A stretch of 64,000 nucleotides of DNA from contig NZ_JAICBX010000003.1 of assembly GCF_019492055.1 (NCBI RefSeq), positions 649,045 through 713,044 of the forward strand. Direction: 5' to 3'. The stretch is from Flavimaribacter sediminis. GTDB lineage: Bacteria > Pseudomonadota > Alphaproteobacteria > Rhizobiales > Rhizobiaceae. The position numbers were made by a program, and so were the translations under genes. This document shows positions 1-8,904 of this stretch, one piece after another (positions within the stretch are counted from its first letter, which is position 1; every line of letters begins with the position of its first letter). The notes under the pieces are model-generated. The model had not been told where the DNA came from. It saw only the letters and a program-made list of their open reading frames with translations, and did no database searches.

Positions 1-677
1 TGCTTGGTGCGCGGACCGGGAATGCGCAGGTTGGAATCGACCTTTATGTTGGCTTTCTCGAGCGCCGCGACATAACCTTCGTAGCGGTGACGGCCGGTCG
101 AGGTCTGATCGGTGCCGCCCACCATGGCGATCACCCGGTGACCCAGTCCGATCAGATGGTTTGTCGCCAGCGCAATGCCGTAGGCGTCGTCGCCGCGGAA
201 GATCGGGACATCCAGATCGTCGACTGTGCGTGCGATGAGAATGGCCGGCATGTTGTTGTCTTCGGCCAGCAGAATATCGTCTTTCGGCGTTCCGATAGCC
301 GGCGACATGATCACGCCGTCGCCGCCGAGCTGCAGCAGGGTTTCAATGAAATTGCGCTGCTTCTCCACCGAATCATAGTGGTTAGAGAGGATGAAGGTTT
401 GCCGGTTCCTGTCGAGTTCGCTTTCGATGGCCCGCAGGATTTCGGCGTAGAACGGGTTCATGATGTCATGCACCACCACGCCGATGATGCCGGAACGCGA
501 TGTGCGCAGGCTGGCGGCGCGACGATTGTAGATATAGCCCAGCGCGCGCGCCTGCTCCTTGATCCGGTCGCGTGTCGCATCGGCGACCAGAGGACTGTCG
601 CGCAGCGCCAGCGACACCGTAGCGGTGGAAAGCCCCAGCGAGTCGGCGATCGTGGAAAGCTTGACCTTCTGGACCAA
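1..677 (-). CDS. LacI family transcriptional regulator (3' end cut by window edge)
   Basis: DNA-binding repressor of the LacI/GalR family, probably controlling carbohydrate-related genes outside the window. The N-terminus carries the family helix-turn-helix (about residues 7-27, core STATVSLALRDSP), the hinge region (residues about 50-60) and then a periplasmic-binding-protein-like sensor domain beginning at SGIIGVVVHD. About 225 codons are visible of a family length near 335-345, so the C-terminal third is missing beyond position 1. I chose the TTG at 677 because a purine-rich site (GAAAGGG) lies about 7-13 bases upstream and it places the helix-turn-helix at the usual position; no in-frame ATG precedes it. 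The ligand cannot be read from the sequence. Confidence 0.88.
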   Translation of the reverse strand, partial: MVQKVKLSTIADSLGLSTATVSLALRDSPLVADATRDRIKEQARALGYIYNRRAASLRTSRSGIIGVVVHDIMNPFYAEILRAIESELDRNRQTFILSNHYDSVEKQRNFIETLLQLGGDGVIMSPAIGTPKDDILLAEDNNMPAILIARTVDDLDVPIFRGDDAYGIALATNHLIGLGHRVIAMVGGTDQTSTGRHRYEGYVAALEKANIKVDSNLRIPGPRTK

Positions 678-745
678 TACACAAACCCTTTCGAATAGGA
701 CCGGCCTGCGCGCCGGTCACCTGCGCGCTCGCTTTTAAAGTGAAA

Positions 746-759
746 TTAAAAAGTTTTAA
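746..759. promoter_or_regulatory. AT-rich palindrome upstream of the LacI gene, candidate operator
   Basis: Inverted repeat TTAAAA-AG-TTTTAA in an AT-rich patch about 70 bases upstream of the LacI-type start. A second inverted repeat (GACCGGC...GCCGGTC, 699-718) sits between it and the start codon. LacI-family genes are often autoregulated, so either could be an operator, but neither is a classical central-CG LacI palindrome. The assignment is inference. Confidence 0.3.
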
Positions 760-823
760 AGAGCGCCGGCGGAACTGTTGCGCCAGGATGGGCGCGCAGA
801 CGCGCTCCTTGAGCTGTCCTGGA

Positions 824-1300
824 TCAAGTGTCGATAGCCGCGACCAGATTCTGGTCGATCTTTTTCAGAAGCTTGGCAAGAGTCTTTATGTCCTTTGCGA
901 CGAGACCTTCGGTGGCGAATTTCTGCGAGCGCTTCACCGCCTTCCTGACCGCCTTGACGGCTTCCTGGCCCTCTGTCGTCAGAAATACCCGGGACTGTCG
1001 GCCGTCCGTCTCGGACTCGCGCTTCTCGACGAACCCCTGGGCGGCAAGCCGGCTTATGGTTTTGGTCATTGTGGGCGCGCGCACGCCAAGTTCGGCGGCG
1101 ATCGCCGACAGCGGCTGACCGTTATTGGCGTCCAGAGACAGGATAACCGAATCCTGGCCGGCATAGAGACCCACTTCCAGCAATTGCCTGGACAACAGCG
1201 TTCTGGAGCTGCGCGCGGTCGCCGCAAGTTGTGCGAAAAGATCAACCTCCCGGTCCGCGTTCTTCTTCCGGTCTCCGTTGGATTTGCTTTTTTTGGCCAC
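824..1300 (-). CDS. MarR family transcriptional regulator
   Basis: Winged helix-turn-helix regulator of 158 residues, the normal MarR length. The recognition region (about residues 60-90, core LGVRAPTMTKTISRLAAQGF) is followed by the wing with an acidic-basic hairpin (RESETDGRQSRVFLT), then the C-terminal dimerisation helices. The first 18 residues are rich in lysine and arginine. The start is a GTG with AGAGGGG about 8 bases upstream, and a good sigma-70 promoter lies 46-74 bases upstream. The divergent neighbour is a creatininase-type hydrolase, a common arrangement for a local regulator and its target, but the effector is unknown. Confidence 0.88.
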   Translation of the reverse strand: MAKKSKSNGDRKKNADREVDLFAQLAATARSSRTLLSRQLLEVGLYAGQDSVILSLDANNGQPLSAIAAELGVRAPTMTKTISRLAAQGFVEKRESETDGRQSRVFLTTEGQEAVKAVRKAVKRSQKFATEGLVAKDIKTLAKLLKKIDQNLVAAIDT

Positions 1301-1345
1301 TTCGGGTCCCCTCTACGGTTGCGAAGGAATGCATACGGACAGACC

Positions 1346-1374
1346 ACTATACGCGTTGACTGTGCCGAAATCAA
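1346..1374 (-). promoter_or_regulatory. sigma-70 type promoter of the MarR gene
   Basis: On the minus strand TTGATT (-35) and TATAGT (-10) are separated by exactly 17 bases. The -10 ends 46 bases before the GTG start of the MarR gene, giving a short leader. No database support; the match is read directly. Confidence 0.55.
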
Positions 1375-1470
1375 AATGCACCCATAGATTGTATAAACGG
1401 TAAAATCGCCGAAGTCTCCTTCTGGCCTGACCGTTGACCGGGACCGCTTACACGAGTAACCGCTTGGTTC

Positions 1471-2262
1471 ATGACATCACCGGAACCAAGATGGTCGGAA
1501 AATCCGCCAGGATTGGACGACGCAGACCGTTCGGACTGGATCGCCGTTTTGCCGCTCGGCGCCTTAGAGCAGCATGGCCCGCATCTGCCGCCGGAAACCG
1601 ATTCGATAATCGCCGAGGGAATTGTCGAACACGTCATTTCCGTGCTTCCGAATGATCTGCCGGTGACATTTCTGCCGGTGGAGCCGGTCGGCTATTCGGT
1701 CGAACATGTCGATTTCGGTGATACGAAGACACTCTCCTTCGACGAAGCCGTACACCGCTGGCTCGGAATCGCCGGAGACCTTCACGCAGCCGGCGTCCGC
1801 AAATTCGTCATGCTCAACGCCCATGGCGGAAATTCTCCGTTGATGACGATCGTCGCAACGGAAGCCCGTATCCGGTTCGCAATGCTGGCTGTGGCGACAA
1901 GCTGGACGCGCTTCGGACTGCCGCCCGATACGATCACGGCGGACGAAAAGGCGTTCGGCATCCACGCCGGCGAAATCGAGACCTCTGTGATGCTGGCGCT
2001 CAGGCCCGATCTCGTCGACATGAAGCGCGCCGACGACTTTCTCTCACTGCAGGCGGAACTCGAACACGAGACGCGGCTTTTACGCGCCTACGGTCCACAC
2101 GCCTTTGGCTGGAAAATGCGCGACCTCAATCCGAAGGGAGCAACCGGCAACGCCTTGGCTGCGACCGCTGAAAAGGGACAAAGACTGATCGACCATTCGG
2201 TCGCCGGTTTCATCGACCTGCTGCGCGACGTTGATGGATTCGATCTCGAACGTCTCGCGTGA
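1471..2262 (+). CDS. Creatininase family metal-dependent amidohydrolase
   Basis: Member of the creatininase superfamily, which hydrolyses cyclic or linear amide bonds using two metal ions (examples: creatininase, FAPy deformylase ArfB, mycofactocin MftE). The 263-residue length is typical. Metal-ligand motifs are intact: LGALEQHGPHLP (E33, H35) with D44, NAHGGN (H118), and HAGEIET (H165, E168). No strong ribosome binding site precedes the ATG; the start is placed by the beginning of the conserved domain. It is divergent from the MarR gene and followed by a metallochaperone. The substrate is not determined: the family has diverged too far to call it creatininase itself. Confidence 0.85.
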   Translation: MTSPEPRWSENPPGLDDADRSDWIAVLPLGALEQHGPHLPPETDSIIAEGIVEHVISVLPNDLPVTFLPVEPVGYSVEHVDFGDTKTLSFDEAVHRWLGIAGDLHAAGVRKFVMLNAHGGNSPLMTIVATEARIRFAMLAVATSWTRFGLPPDTITADEKAFGIHAGEIETSVMLALRPDLVDMKRADDFLSLQAELEHETRLLRAYGPHAFGWKMRDLNPKGATGNALAATAEKGQRLIDHSVAGFIDLLRDVDGFDLERLA

Positions 2263-2325
2263 CCACTGGCGCGCGAGCCGCCATGGTCCTATATCAAGTC
2301 TCGAATTCTTCCCGGAGCTTTTTTC

Positions 2326-3387
2326 ATGAGCGAAGCCGCAAGCCCCATTCCTGTTACAGTCCTGACCGGTTATCTCGGCTCAGGCAAAACCACCCTTCTC
2401 AACCGGATCCTGACGGAAAACCACGGCAAACGCTATGCGGTGATCGTCAACGAGTTCGGCGAGATAGGCATCGACAATGATCTCATCGTCGAATCCGACG
2501 AAGAGATCTACGACATGAACAATGGCTGCATCTGCTGCACCGTGCGCGGCGATCTGATCCGCGTAGTCGAAGGCCTGATGCGCCGCCCGGGCCGCTTCGA
2601 CGCGATCGTGGTGGAAACGACAGGCCTCGCCGATCCCGCGCCCGTCGCCCAGACATTTTTCATGGATGACGATGTGCGGTCGAAAACGAGGCTGGACGCC
2701 GTCGTCGCGCTTGTCGACGCCAAACACCTGCCATTGCGTCTGAAGGACAGCCGCGAAGCCGAAGACCAGCTCGCCTTCGCCGATGTGGTGCTGCTGAACA
2801 AGACCGACCTCGTCGACGCAGACGAACTCGAGCGCATCGAACAGACGATCCGGTCGATCAATCCGTCGGCGCGCATACACCGTACGGAACGCGCCGCGAT
2901 CAATCTCGAAAAGATCCTCGACCGCAACGCCTTTGACCTGCAGAAGGCCCTTCAGAACGATCCGCATTTCCTCGACCACGACGATCCCGGGCATGTCTGC
3001 GGACCGGATTGCGATCACGACCACCACGACCACGATCATCACCATCACGGTCACGACCATCACCACCATGATCACCCGTCGGACATTCACGACACCAGTA
3101 TCCAGTCGATATCGCTGAAGGCCGGCCCGCTCCGGCCGGACCTGTTTTTCCCCTGGATTCAGTCGATCACCCAGAATGACGGTCCTTCCATTCTGCGTCT
3201 CAAGGGAATTATCGCCTTCGACGGCGATGACGAGCGTTATGTCGTTCAGGGCATCCACATGCTGATCGAGGGAGATCACGAGCGCGTCTGGAAGCCTGAC
3301 GAAAACCGCGAAAGCCGGATGGTTTTCATCGGCCGTGATCTCGACGCCGAGAAATATCGCCGAACCTTCGCAGCCTGTCAGGCCTGA
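2326..3387 (+). CDS. COG0523 GTP-dependent metallochaperone (CobW/ZNG1-like)
   Basis: G3E-family GTPase that transfers zinc or another metal to client proteins in the cytoplasm. The P-loop GYLGSGKTT spans residues 15-23; the family metal-binding CxCC motif is C68-I-C70-C71; NKTD is at about 158-161. A very histidine-rich segment (about residues 225-252) precedes the CobW C-terminal domain. The 353-residue length fits the family. The WD40 gene follows at 13 bases and is probably co-transcribed. No corrin-synthesis gene is nearby, so a role in cobalamin synthesis is not supported. I did not see an obvious Zur box in the short upstream gap. Confidence 0.9.
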   Translation: MSEAASPIPVTVLTGYLGSGKTTLLNRILTENHGKRYAVIVNEFGEIGIDNDLIVESDEEIYDMNNGCICCTVRGDLIRVVEGLMRRPGRFDAIVVETTGLADPAPVAQTFFMDDDVRSKTRLDAVVALVDAKHLPLRLKDSREAEDQLAFADVVLLNKTDLVDADELERIEQTIRSINPSARIHRTERAAINLEKILDRNAFDLQKALQNDPHFLDHDDPGHVCGPDCDHDHHDHDHHHHGHDHHHHDHPSDIHDTSIQSISLKAGPLRPDLFFPWIQSITQNDGPSILRLKGIIAFDGDDERYVVQGIHMLIEGDHERVWKPDENRESRMVFIGRDLDAEKYRRTFAACQA

Positions 3388-3400
3388 GCGTCTCTCGCAA

Positions 3401-4375
3401 ATGGCCACAGTCGCGCCTCTGGACCTTGACGCTCACTGTCTTGCCGCCGCCTTTCTGGGCGATGTTCCGTTCTTTGCTCTGGTCGACGGGACCGTCCACT
3501 GGCTCGACCACGGCCATCATCATGCCCAGCTCTGCGACGGCATGGTTTCAGCCAGCGCCGATCCGTTTTCCAAGCGGCTGCTCATCGGTGGCGAAGACGG
3601 GAAGGTCGGGAGCATAGACGGTAGCGGCGAGACACGAGAAATCGCCTCGCTGCCCAACAAGTGGATCAACAGCGTTGCCGCCGGACCGCGCGGGAGCGTC
3701 GCCTACAGCGCGGGCCGGTCGTCCTATGTCGTCCTTGAAGGCGGGAAAACGCACGAGTTTGCCGAACAGCGCACCGTTGAGGGGCTGGCATTCGCCCCGA
3801 AGGGCATGCGGCTCGCCGTCGCGCGCTACAACGGCGTGTCGCTGCACTGGATCGGGACCCAGGCGGCGGCGGTCGATCTCGAATGGAAAGGCGCGCACAC
3901 CGACGTCGATTTTTCACCGGACGGCGCTTACGTGGTGTCGACCATGCAGGAAAACGCCTTGCACGGCTGGCGGCTGAAGGACAATCGGGACATGCGCATG
4001 AGCGGCTATCCGGTCAAGGTCAAGTCGCTGAGCTGGAGCGCAAAAGGCAAATGGCTGGCGACGTCCGGAGCGCCGGCCGCGATTGTCTGGCCCTTTACCG
4101 GCAAGGACGGCCCGATGGGCAAGTCGCCGCTGGAACTCGGCACGCGCGGCGACCAGATGGTCACCTTCGTCGCCTGTCACCCGTCGGACGATGTGGTGGC
4201 GATCGGCTACACGGACGGGATGGTGCTCGCAGTTCGTTTCGGAGATCAGAAGGAAGCGGTGATGCGCAGAGGCGGAAACGCCCCGATCAGTTCCATGGCA
4301 TGGAACAGCCGGGGCGTTCAACTGGCGTTCGGCTCGGAAGCCGGAGAGTGCGGGGTTATCGACCTGTCGGCCTGA
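3401..4375 (+). CDS. WD40 repeat beta-propeller protein
   Basis: Cytoplasmic protein of 324 residues with degenerate WD40 repeats; recognisable blades include segments around HTDVDFSPDGAYVVST, VKSLSWSAKGKWLATSG and VTFVACHPSDDVVAIGY. There is no signal peptide or membrane segment. The ATG at 3401 is chosen because it lies 13 bases after the stop of the metallochaperone gene; upstream in-frame codons overlap that gene. COG0523 GTPases and small WD40 proteins occur side by side in alphaproteobacteria, suggesting a scaffold for metal delivery, but that partnership is inferred from position only. It converges on ornithine decarboxylase with 6 bases between stops. Confidence 0.8.
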   Translation: MATVAPLDLDAHCLAAAFLGDVPFFALVDGTVHWLDHGHHHAQLCDGMVSASADPFSKRLLIGGEDGKVGSIDGSGETREIASLPNKWINSVAAGPRGSVAYSAGRSSYVVLEGGKTHEFAEQRTVEGLAFAPKGMRLAVARYNGVSLHWIGTQAAAVDLEWKGAHTDVDFSPDGAYVVSTMQENALHGWRLKDNRDMRMSGYPVKVKSLSWSAKGKWLATSGAPAAIVWPFTGKDGPMGKSPLELGTRGDQMVTFVACHPSDDVVAIGYTDGMVLAVRFGDQKEAVMRRGGNAPISSMAWNSRGVQLAFGSEAGECGVIDLSA

Positions 4376-4381
4376 GCGACG

Positions 4382-5515
4382 TCAGATCACGTAGGACCGC
4401 AACGGCTCGAAACCGTTGAAGGCGACCGACGAATAGGTCGACGTGTAGGCGCCCGTGCCTTCGATCAGCACTTCGTCGCCGATGGTCAGCGACACCGGCA
4501 GCGGATACGGCACCTTTTCGTACATGACGTCGGCGCTGTCGCAGGTCGGACCGGCGAGCACGCAGGGCTCTACAGCGTCGCTGTCGCGCGGCGTGCGGAT
4601 CTGGTAGCGGATCGCCTCGTCCATGGTTTCGGCGAGACCGCCGAACTTGCCGATGTCGAGATAGACCCAGCGCAGATTGTCGTTGTCGGCCTTGCGCGAC
4701 ACCAGAACCACTTCCGCCTTGATCACGCCGGCGTTGCCGACCATGCCGCGGCCCGGCTCGATGATGGTCTTCGGAATACGGTTGCCGAAATTGCGGCTCA
4801 GCGCTTCGAAGATCGCCTGGCCATAGGCCTGGGCGGTCGGAACGTCCTTCAGGTAACGGGTCGGAAAACCGCCGCCCATGTTGACCATCTGCAGCTGAAT
4901 GCCCTGCTTCAGCAGCGCGTCGAAGACGCGGCGCGCATCGGCGAGCGCCCGGTCCCAGGCCTCCAGGTTGGTCTGCTGCGAGCCGACATGGAAAGAAACG
5001 CCATAGGCTTCGAGGCCGAGGTCGTTCGCATAGCCGAGAACCTTCGACGCCATATCAGGAACGCAGCCGAATTTGCGCGACAGCGGCCATTCGGCGCCTT
5101 CGCCGTCGGTCAGCACGCGGCAGAAGACCCGTGCGCCGGGCGCTGCACGGGCGACTTTCTCGACTTCCTCGCAGGAGTCGACGGCGAACATCGACACGCC
5201 GAGATCATGGGCGCGCGCGATATCGCGCTCCTTCTTGATCGTGTTGCCGTAGGAGATGCGGTCGGGCGTCGCGCCGGCTTCGAGAGCCAGTTCGATCTCG
5301 ACGACCGAAGCGGCGTCGAAGTTGGAGCCAAGCGAGGCCAGCATCCGCAGGATTTCCGGGGCCGGGTTCGCCTTGACGGCGTAAAAGATGGCGCTGTCCG
5401 GCAGCGCACGCGAAAAGGCGCTGTAATTGTCGCGCACAATGTCGAGATCGACGACGAGGCAGGGGCCGTCGGGTCGTCGGGTGTTGAGAAAATCGCGAAT
5501 TCGATCAGTGGTCAT
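4382..5515 (-). CDS. odc: Ornithine/lysine decarboxylase, PLP fold type III
   Basis: Pyridoxal-phosphate enzyme decarboxylating ornithine to putrescine (some homologues also take lysine to cadaverine), the entry to polyamine synthesis. The 377 residues match the eukaryotic-type alanine-racemase-fold ODC found in alphaproteobacteria. The Schiff-base lysine is K48 in YAVKANP; the glycine-rich phosphate site is MVNMGGGFPTRY; EPGRGMVG follows; the catalytic cysteine is in GPTCDSAD (about residue 324). The ATG has GGGAG 8-10 bases upstream. The gene is preceded by a leader of about 425 bases resembling the speF RNA element, pointing to post-transcriptional polyamine control. The annotation as ornithine- rather than lysine-preferring is not settled by sequence. 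Confidence 0.92.
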   Translation of the reverse strand: MTTDRIRDFLNTRRPDGPCLVVDLDIVRDNYSAFSRALPDSAIFYAVKANPAPEILRMLASLGSNFDAASVVEIELALEAGATPDRISYGNTIKKERDIARAHDLGVSMFAVDSCEEVEKVARAAPGARVFCRVLTDGEGAEWPLSRKFGCVPDMASKVLGYANDLGLEAYGVSFHVGSQQTNLEAWDRALADARRVFDALLKQGIQLQMVNMGGGFPTRYLKDVPTAQAYGQAIFEALSRNFGNRIPKTIIEPGRGMVGNAGVIKAEVVLVSRKADNDNLRWVYLDIGKFGGLAETMDEAIRYQIRTPRDSDAVEPCVLAGPTCDSADVMYEKVPYPLPVSLTIGDEVLIEGTGAYTSTYSSVAFNGFEPLRSYVI

Positions 5516-5519
5516 TACA

Positions 5520-5942
5520 CTCTCCCAATCGGAGCGCCTTGCGCTCCTTTACCGGACGGATCCGGTAGACAAAGGGTATCTCATAGTTGCCGCCTGCCAG
5601 GCGTTGGAGAACCGGGCATGCGACGCATATGCGACACGACGAGGGACGACCGCCCCCAATGAGCGATACGTCTGGCTTTGTCTGCCTTGGATTGGATGGG
5701 AGTCCCAACCGCACTTCCGGCAATGAAGGTGTGCCTCTAGCAGTAACCCCGGCGTTTGGAAGGCCGGCAGACACCATAAAGGCCCGCACCGTCGTTGCTT
5801 CAAGATGTCCTCGCTCTGAAGGTTGGCCGACAGAACGACTGGAGGGGTTAGTTCCAGGTACCTTACCGATGACCTCACCAATTCGAGGGTCGGCGGACAC
5901 CCACAGGCACGTGCGACTTTGGGCAAGACGCAGATAGTCGTT
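5520..5942 (-). ncRNA. speF-type cis-regulatory RNA leader of ornithine decarboxylase
   Basis: The 530-base gap upstream of the decarboxylase holds no convincing gene. On the minus strand it reads as a long structured leader. Complementary blocks include CTAACCCC (about 5843-5850) with GGGGTTA (about 5747-5752), plus many short GC-rich stems. Position, length and sequence resemble the speF motif described by Corbino and colleagues upstream of alphaproteobacterial ornithine decarboxylase genes; I recognise it from memory and have not run a covariance model. Two compact hairpins sit just before the ribosome binding site: ACCGGA/TCCGGT (5551-5566) and GGAGCGC/GCGCTCC (5531-5547). The ligand and mechanism are not known to me; a polyamine response is a reasonable inference. 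Confidence 0.75.
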
Positions 5943-5948
5943 GCCGCT

Positions 5949-5977
5949 GTTATAATCAAGTAAAAACTTGCAACGAA
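5949..5977 (-). promoter_or_regulatory. Probable promoter of the odc leader
   Basis: Minus-strand TATAAC (-10, 5949-5954) lies 17 bases downstream of a weak TTCGTT (-35, 5972-5977). Transcription would start near 5942, at the edge of the conserved leader. CAACGAA at 5971-5977 is repeated inverted at 6003-6009, so a regulator could bind here between odc and the divergent amidase gene. Confidence 0.45.
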
Positions 5978-6045
5978 TTTGCATGGCTGTATTGCATCCA
6001 ATTTCGTTGAACGACATATAAGCCACAGTTCAGTATATTGAGACA

Positions 6046-7245
6046 ATGAGCGCGACAAAAATGCCATCCGACGCCTGGAACGCATTCATGGAGAGCCCCG
6101 GCCCCGAGGTCGCGTCCAGCGGCGCGGGACCGCTTGCGGGATGCAGTCTCGCGGTCAAGGATATCTACGACGTGGCGGGCTACGTCACCGGCCGGGGCAA
6201 CCCCGACTGGAAGAACGAAACCGGTCCGGCGGAGCGCACGGCGCCGTCCGTTCAGATCCTGCTGGACGCGGGCGCCAGTTTCACAGGCAAGACCCAGACC
6301 GACGAGCTGGCCTTTTCTCTCACCGGCGACAACGCGCATTATCCGAGACCGATCAATCCGGCCGCGCCAGATCGCGTCACCGGCGGATCTTCCTCCGGTT
6401 CGGCGGCCGCCGTGGCGGGTGGCCTTGCCGATATTGCGACGGGTTCCGACACGGGAGGCTCGATCCGTGGCCCGGCCTCGTTCTGCGGCCTGATCGGGCT
6501 CAGGGCGACGCACGGCGTGATATCTCTCGAAGGAACGATGGCGCTCTCCCCCAGCCTCGATGTCTTCGGCTGGTTCGCGCGCGACATGGAGCTCTACGAG
6601 CGGGTCGCCGGCCTGCTGCTGCCGGATTCCGACGCACGGTTCACCCGGGTCAAGCGACTGCCCGAGATGGAAGCGCTGCTTCTTGCACCGGACGCGCGAG
6701 AGGCCTACGAAACCATGCTCGCAAAGACGCAGGGCGTGCTTGGCGCTGCTGGTGAAACAGCAATAGAAAGCCTCGACGCCGATCAGAGATATTGGTGTTT
6801 TCGAAACATCCAGGCCCATGAAGCCTGGCGCGAACATAGCGTCTGGATATCTGCGAAGGATCGCCACCTCGGACCGGGCGTCAGGGAACGTTTTGACTAT
6901 GGCGCAACCATCGACCGCCAGACCTATGACGAGGAGACCCGGCGCAGGCGTGACCTGACGCGGGAAGTGGAGCAACTGCTCGGCGACGACGGGCTGATCC
7001 TGATGCCGACCATGCCTGGAGCCGCGCCGCTCGCCGACGCATCCTTCGAAGCCATTCAGGATTATCGCGAAAGGGCGCTGCGCATGTTGTGCCTGTCGGG
7101 ATTGACCGGCATGCCGCAACTGACCCTGCCGATGGCGACGGTGTCGGATGCGCCTTTCGGATTGTCGCTTTTCGGGCCCGCCGGATCCGACCGGGCCCTG
7201 CTGCGGCTGGGCCGGCGCATCCTCGAGGCCGCCAACGGGAGTTGA
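6046..7245 (+). CDS. Amidase signature family hydrolase
   Basis: Amide hydrolase with the Ser-cisSer-Lys catalytic triad. The catalytic lysine is K38 (LAVKDIYD); GGSSSGSAAAVAGG (about 113-126) supplies the cis serine; GSDTGGSIRGP (about 133-143) holds the nucleophilic serine. At 399 residues it is shorter than GatA (about 480-490), lacks the GatA C-terminal pattern, and stands alone without gatB or gatC, so it is a catabolic or detoxifying amidase rather than the tRNA amidotransferase; its compact form is like indole-3-acetamide hydrolases. The start has only a weak ribosome binding site. A LysR gene follows after 2 bases. Substrate unknown. Confidence 0.86.
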   Translation: MSATKMPSDAWNAFMESPGPEVASSGAGPLAGCSLAVKDIYDVAGYVTGRGNPDWKNETGPAERTAPSVQILLDAGASFTGKTQTDELAFSLTGDNAHYPRPINPAAPDRVTGGSSSGSAAAVAGGLADIATGSDTGGSIRGPASFCGLIGLRATHGVISLEGTMALSPSLDVFGWFARDMELYERVAGLLLPDSDARFTRVKRLPEMEALLLAPDAREAYETMLAKTQGVLGAAGETAIESLDADQRYWCFRNIQAHEAWREHSVWISAKDRHLGPGVRERFDYGATIDRQTYDEETRRRRDLTREVEQLLGDDGLILMPTMPGAAPLADASFEAIQDYRERALRMLCLSGLTGMPQLTLPMATVSDAPFGLSLFGPAGSDRALLRLGRRILEAANGS

Positions 7246-7247
7246 TC

Positions 7248-8159
<912 letters not shown>

Positions 8160-8268
8160 CAGGTGCATTCCTGCCGCAATCCGGGTAATATGGGGCAACC
8201 GATCAAACAACCGCCTCAATCGCCTGCCAGCACACAAGGATTGTCGATTCCGTGAAAGATCCGATCGC

Positions 8269-8904
8269 ATGAAGACGCTGATCACCGCAGGATGCCTCGC
8301 CCTTGCTTCCGCTTCAGCGGCGGCCGCCCATCCGCACGTCTTTGCGGAGGCCCGGCTTGAGGTGATCATCGACGACAAGGGCGGCGTCGACCAGCTGCGC
8401 CATGTGTGGCGCTTCGACGAACTGTTTTCCTCGACCGTGATGCTGGATTTCGACGCCAACGCCGATCTCGAGCTTGAAGACGACGAACTCGCGGAAGTCG
8501 GCACGGTGATCAAGGATTCACTGGCCGATTACAACTACTTCACCTTCGTGACGAAGGACGGCAAGGAAATCAGCGTCACGCCGCCCGATGTCATTCACGC
8601 CGATTTCCAGGACGGGCAATTGCTGCTCTTCTTCGCAGTCAAGCCGTCGGAAAAAATGTCCCTGACGGGCGACATGTCCTTCGGGACCTACGATCCGACG
8701 ATGTACACCGCGATAGAGTTCTTCAACGACGAGGACATGGTCGTCAAGGGAAACGCAGGCGCATGCAGTCGCAAGGTGATCAGGCCCGACGCCGACGAGA
8801 TCATTTCGCAGAACCAGGACATGCTCACCGACGCCTTCTTCAACGATCCGGCGGGCAATGATTCCTCGAAATTCTTCGCCACCAGGCTTCAAATATCCTG
8901 CTGA
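8269..8904 (+). CDS. DUF1007 periplasmic protein, ZevA-like metal-export partner
   Basis: Exported protein of 211 residues. The signal peptide runs to about residue 20 (MKTLITAGCLALASASAAAA), and the mature protein starts HPHVFAEARLEV, the hallmark opening of DUF1007. Two cysteines lie near residue 164 and at the extreme C-terminus. In Haemophilus influenzae a DUF1007 protein (ZevA) works with a NicO-family exporter (ZevB) in zinc efflux; here the same two families are fused head to tail by a TGATG overlap. The start at 8269 is the ATG directly preceding the signal peptide. Zinc versus nickel/cobalt cannot be told from sequence. Confidence 0.82.
   Translation: MKTLITAGCLALASASAAAAHPHVFAEARLEVIIDDKGGVDQLRHVWRFDELFSSTVMLDFDANADLELEDDELAEVGTVIKDSLADYNYFTFVTKDGKEISVTPPDVIHADFQDGQLLLFFAVKPSEKMSLTGDMSFGTYDPTMYTAIEFFNDEDMVVKGNAGACSRKVIRPDADEIISQNQDMLTDAFFNDPAGNDSSKFFATRLQISC

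Noticed and set aside
2380..3408. Long minus-strand frame opposite the metallochaperone gene
   Set aside because: Valine-rich translation of the histidine-rich antisense strand; shadow of a well-supported gene.
5505..6085. Open frames of about 175 codons on the minus strand upstream of odc
   Set aside because: They coincide with the structured leader, have atypical amino acid composition, and no ribosome binding sites; explained by the speF-type RNA.
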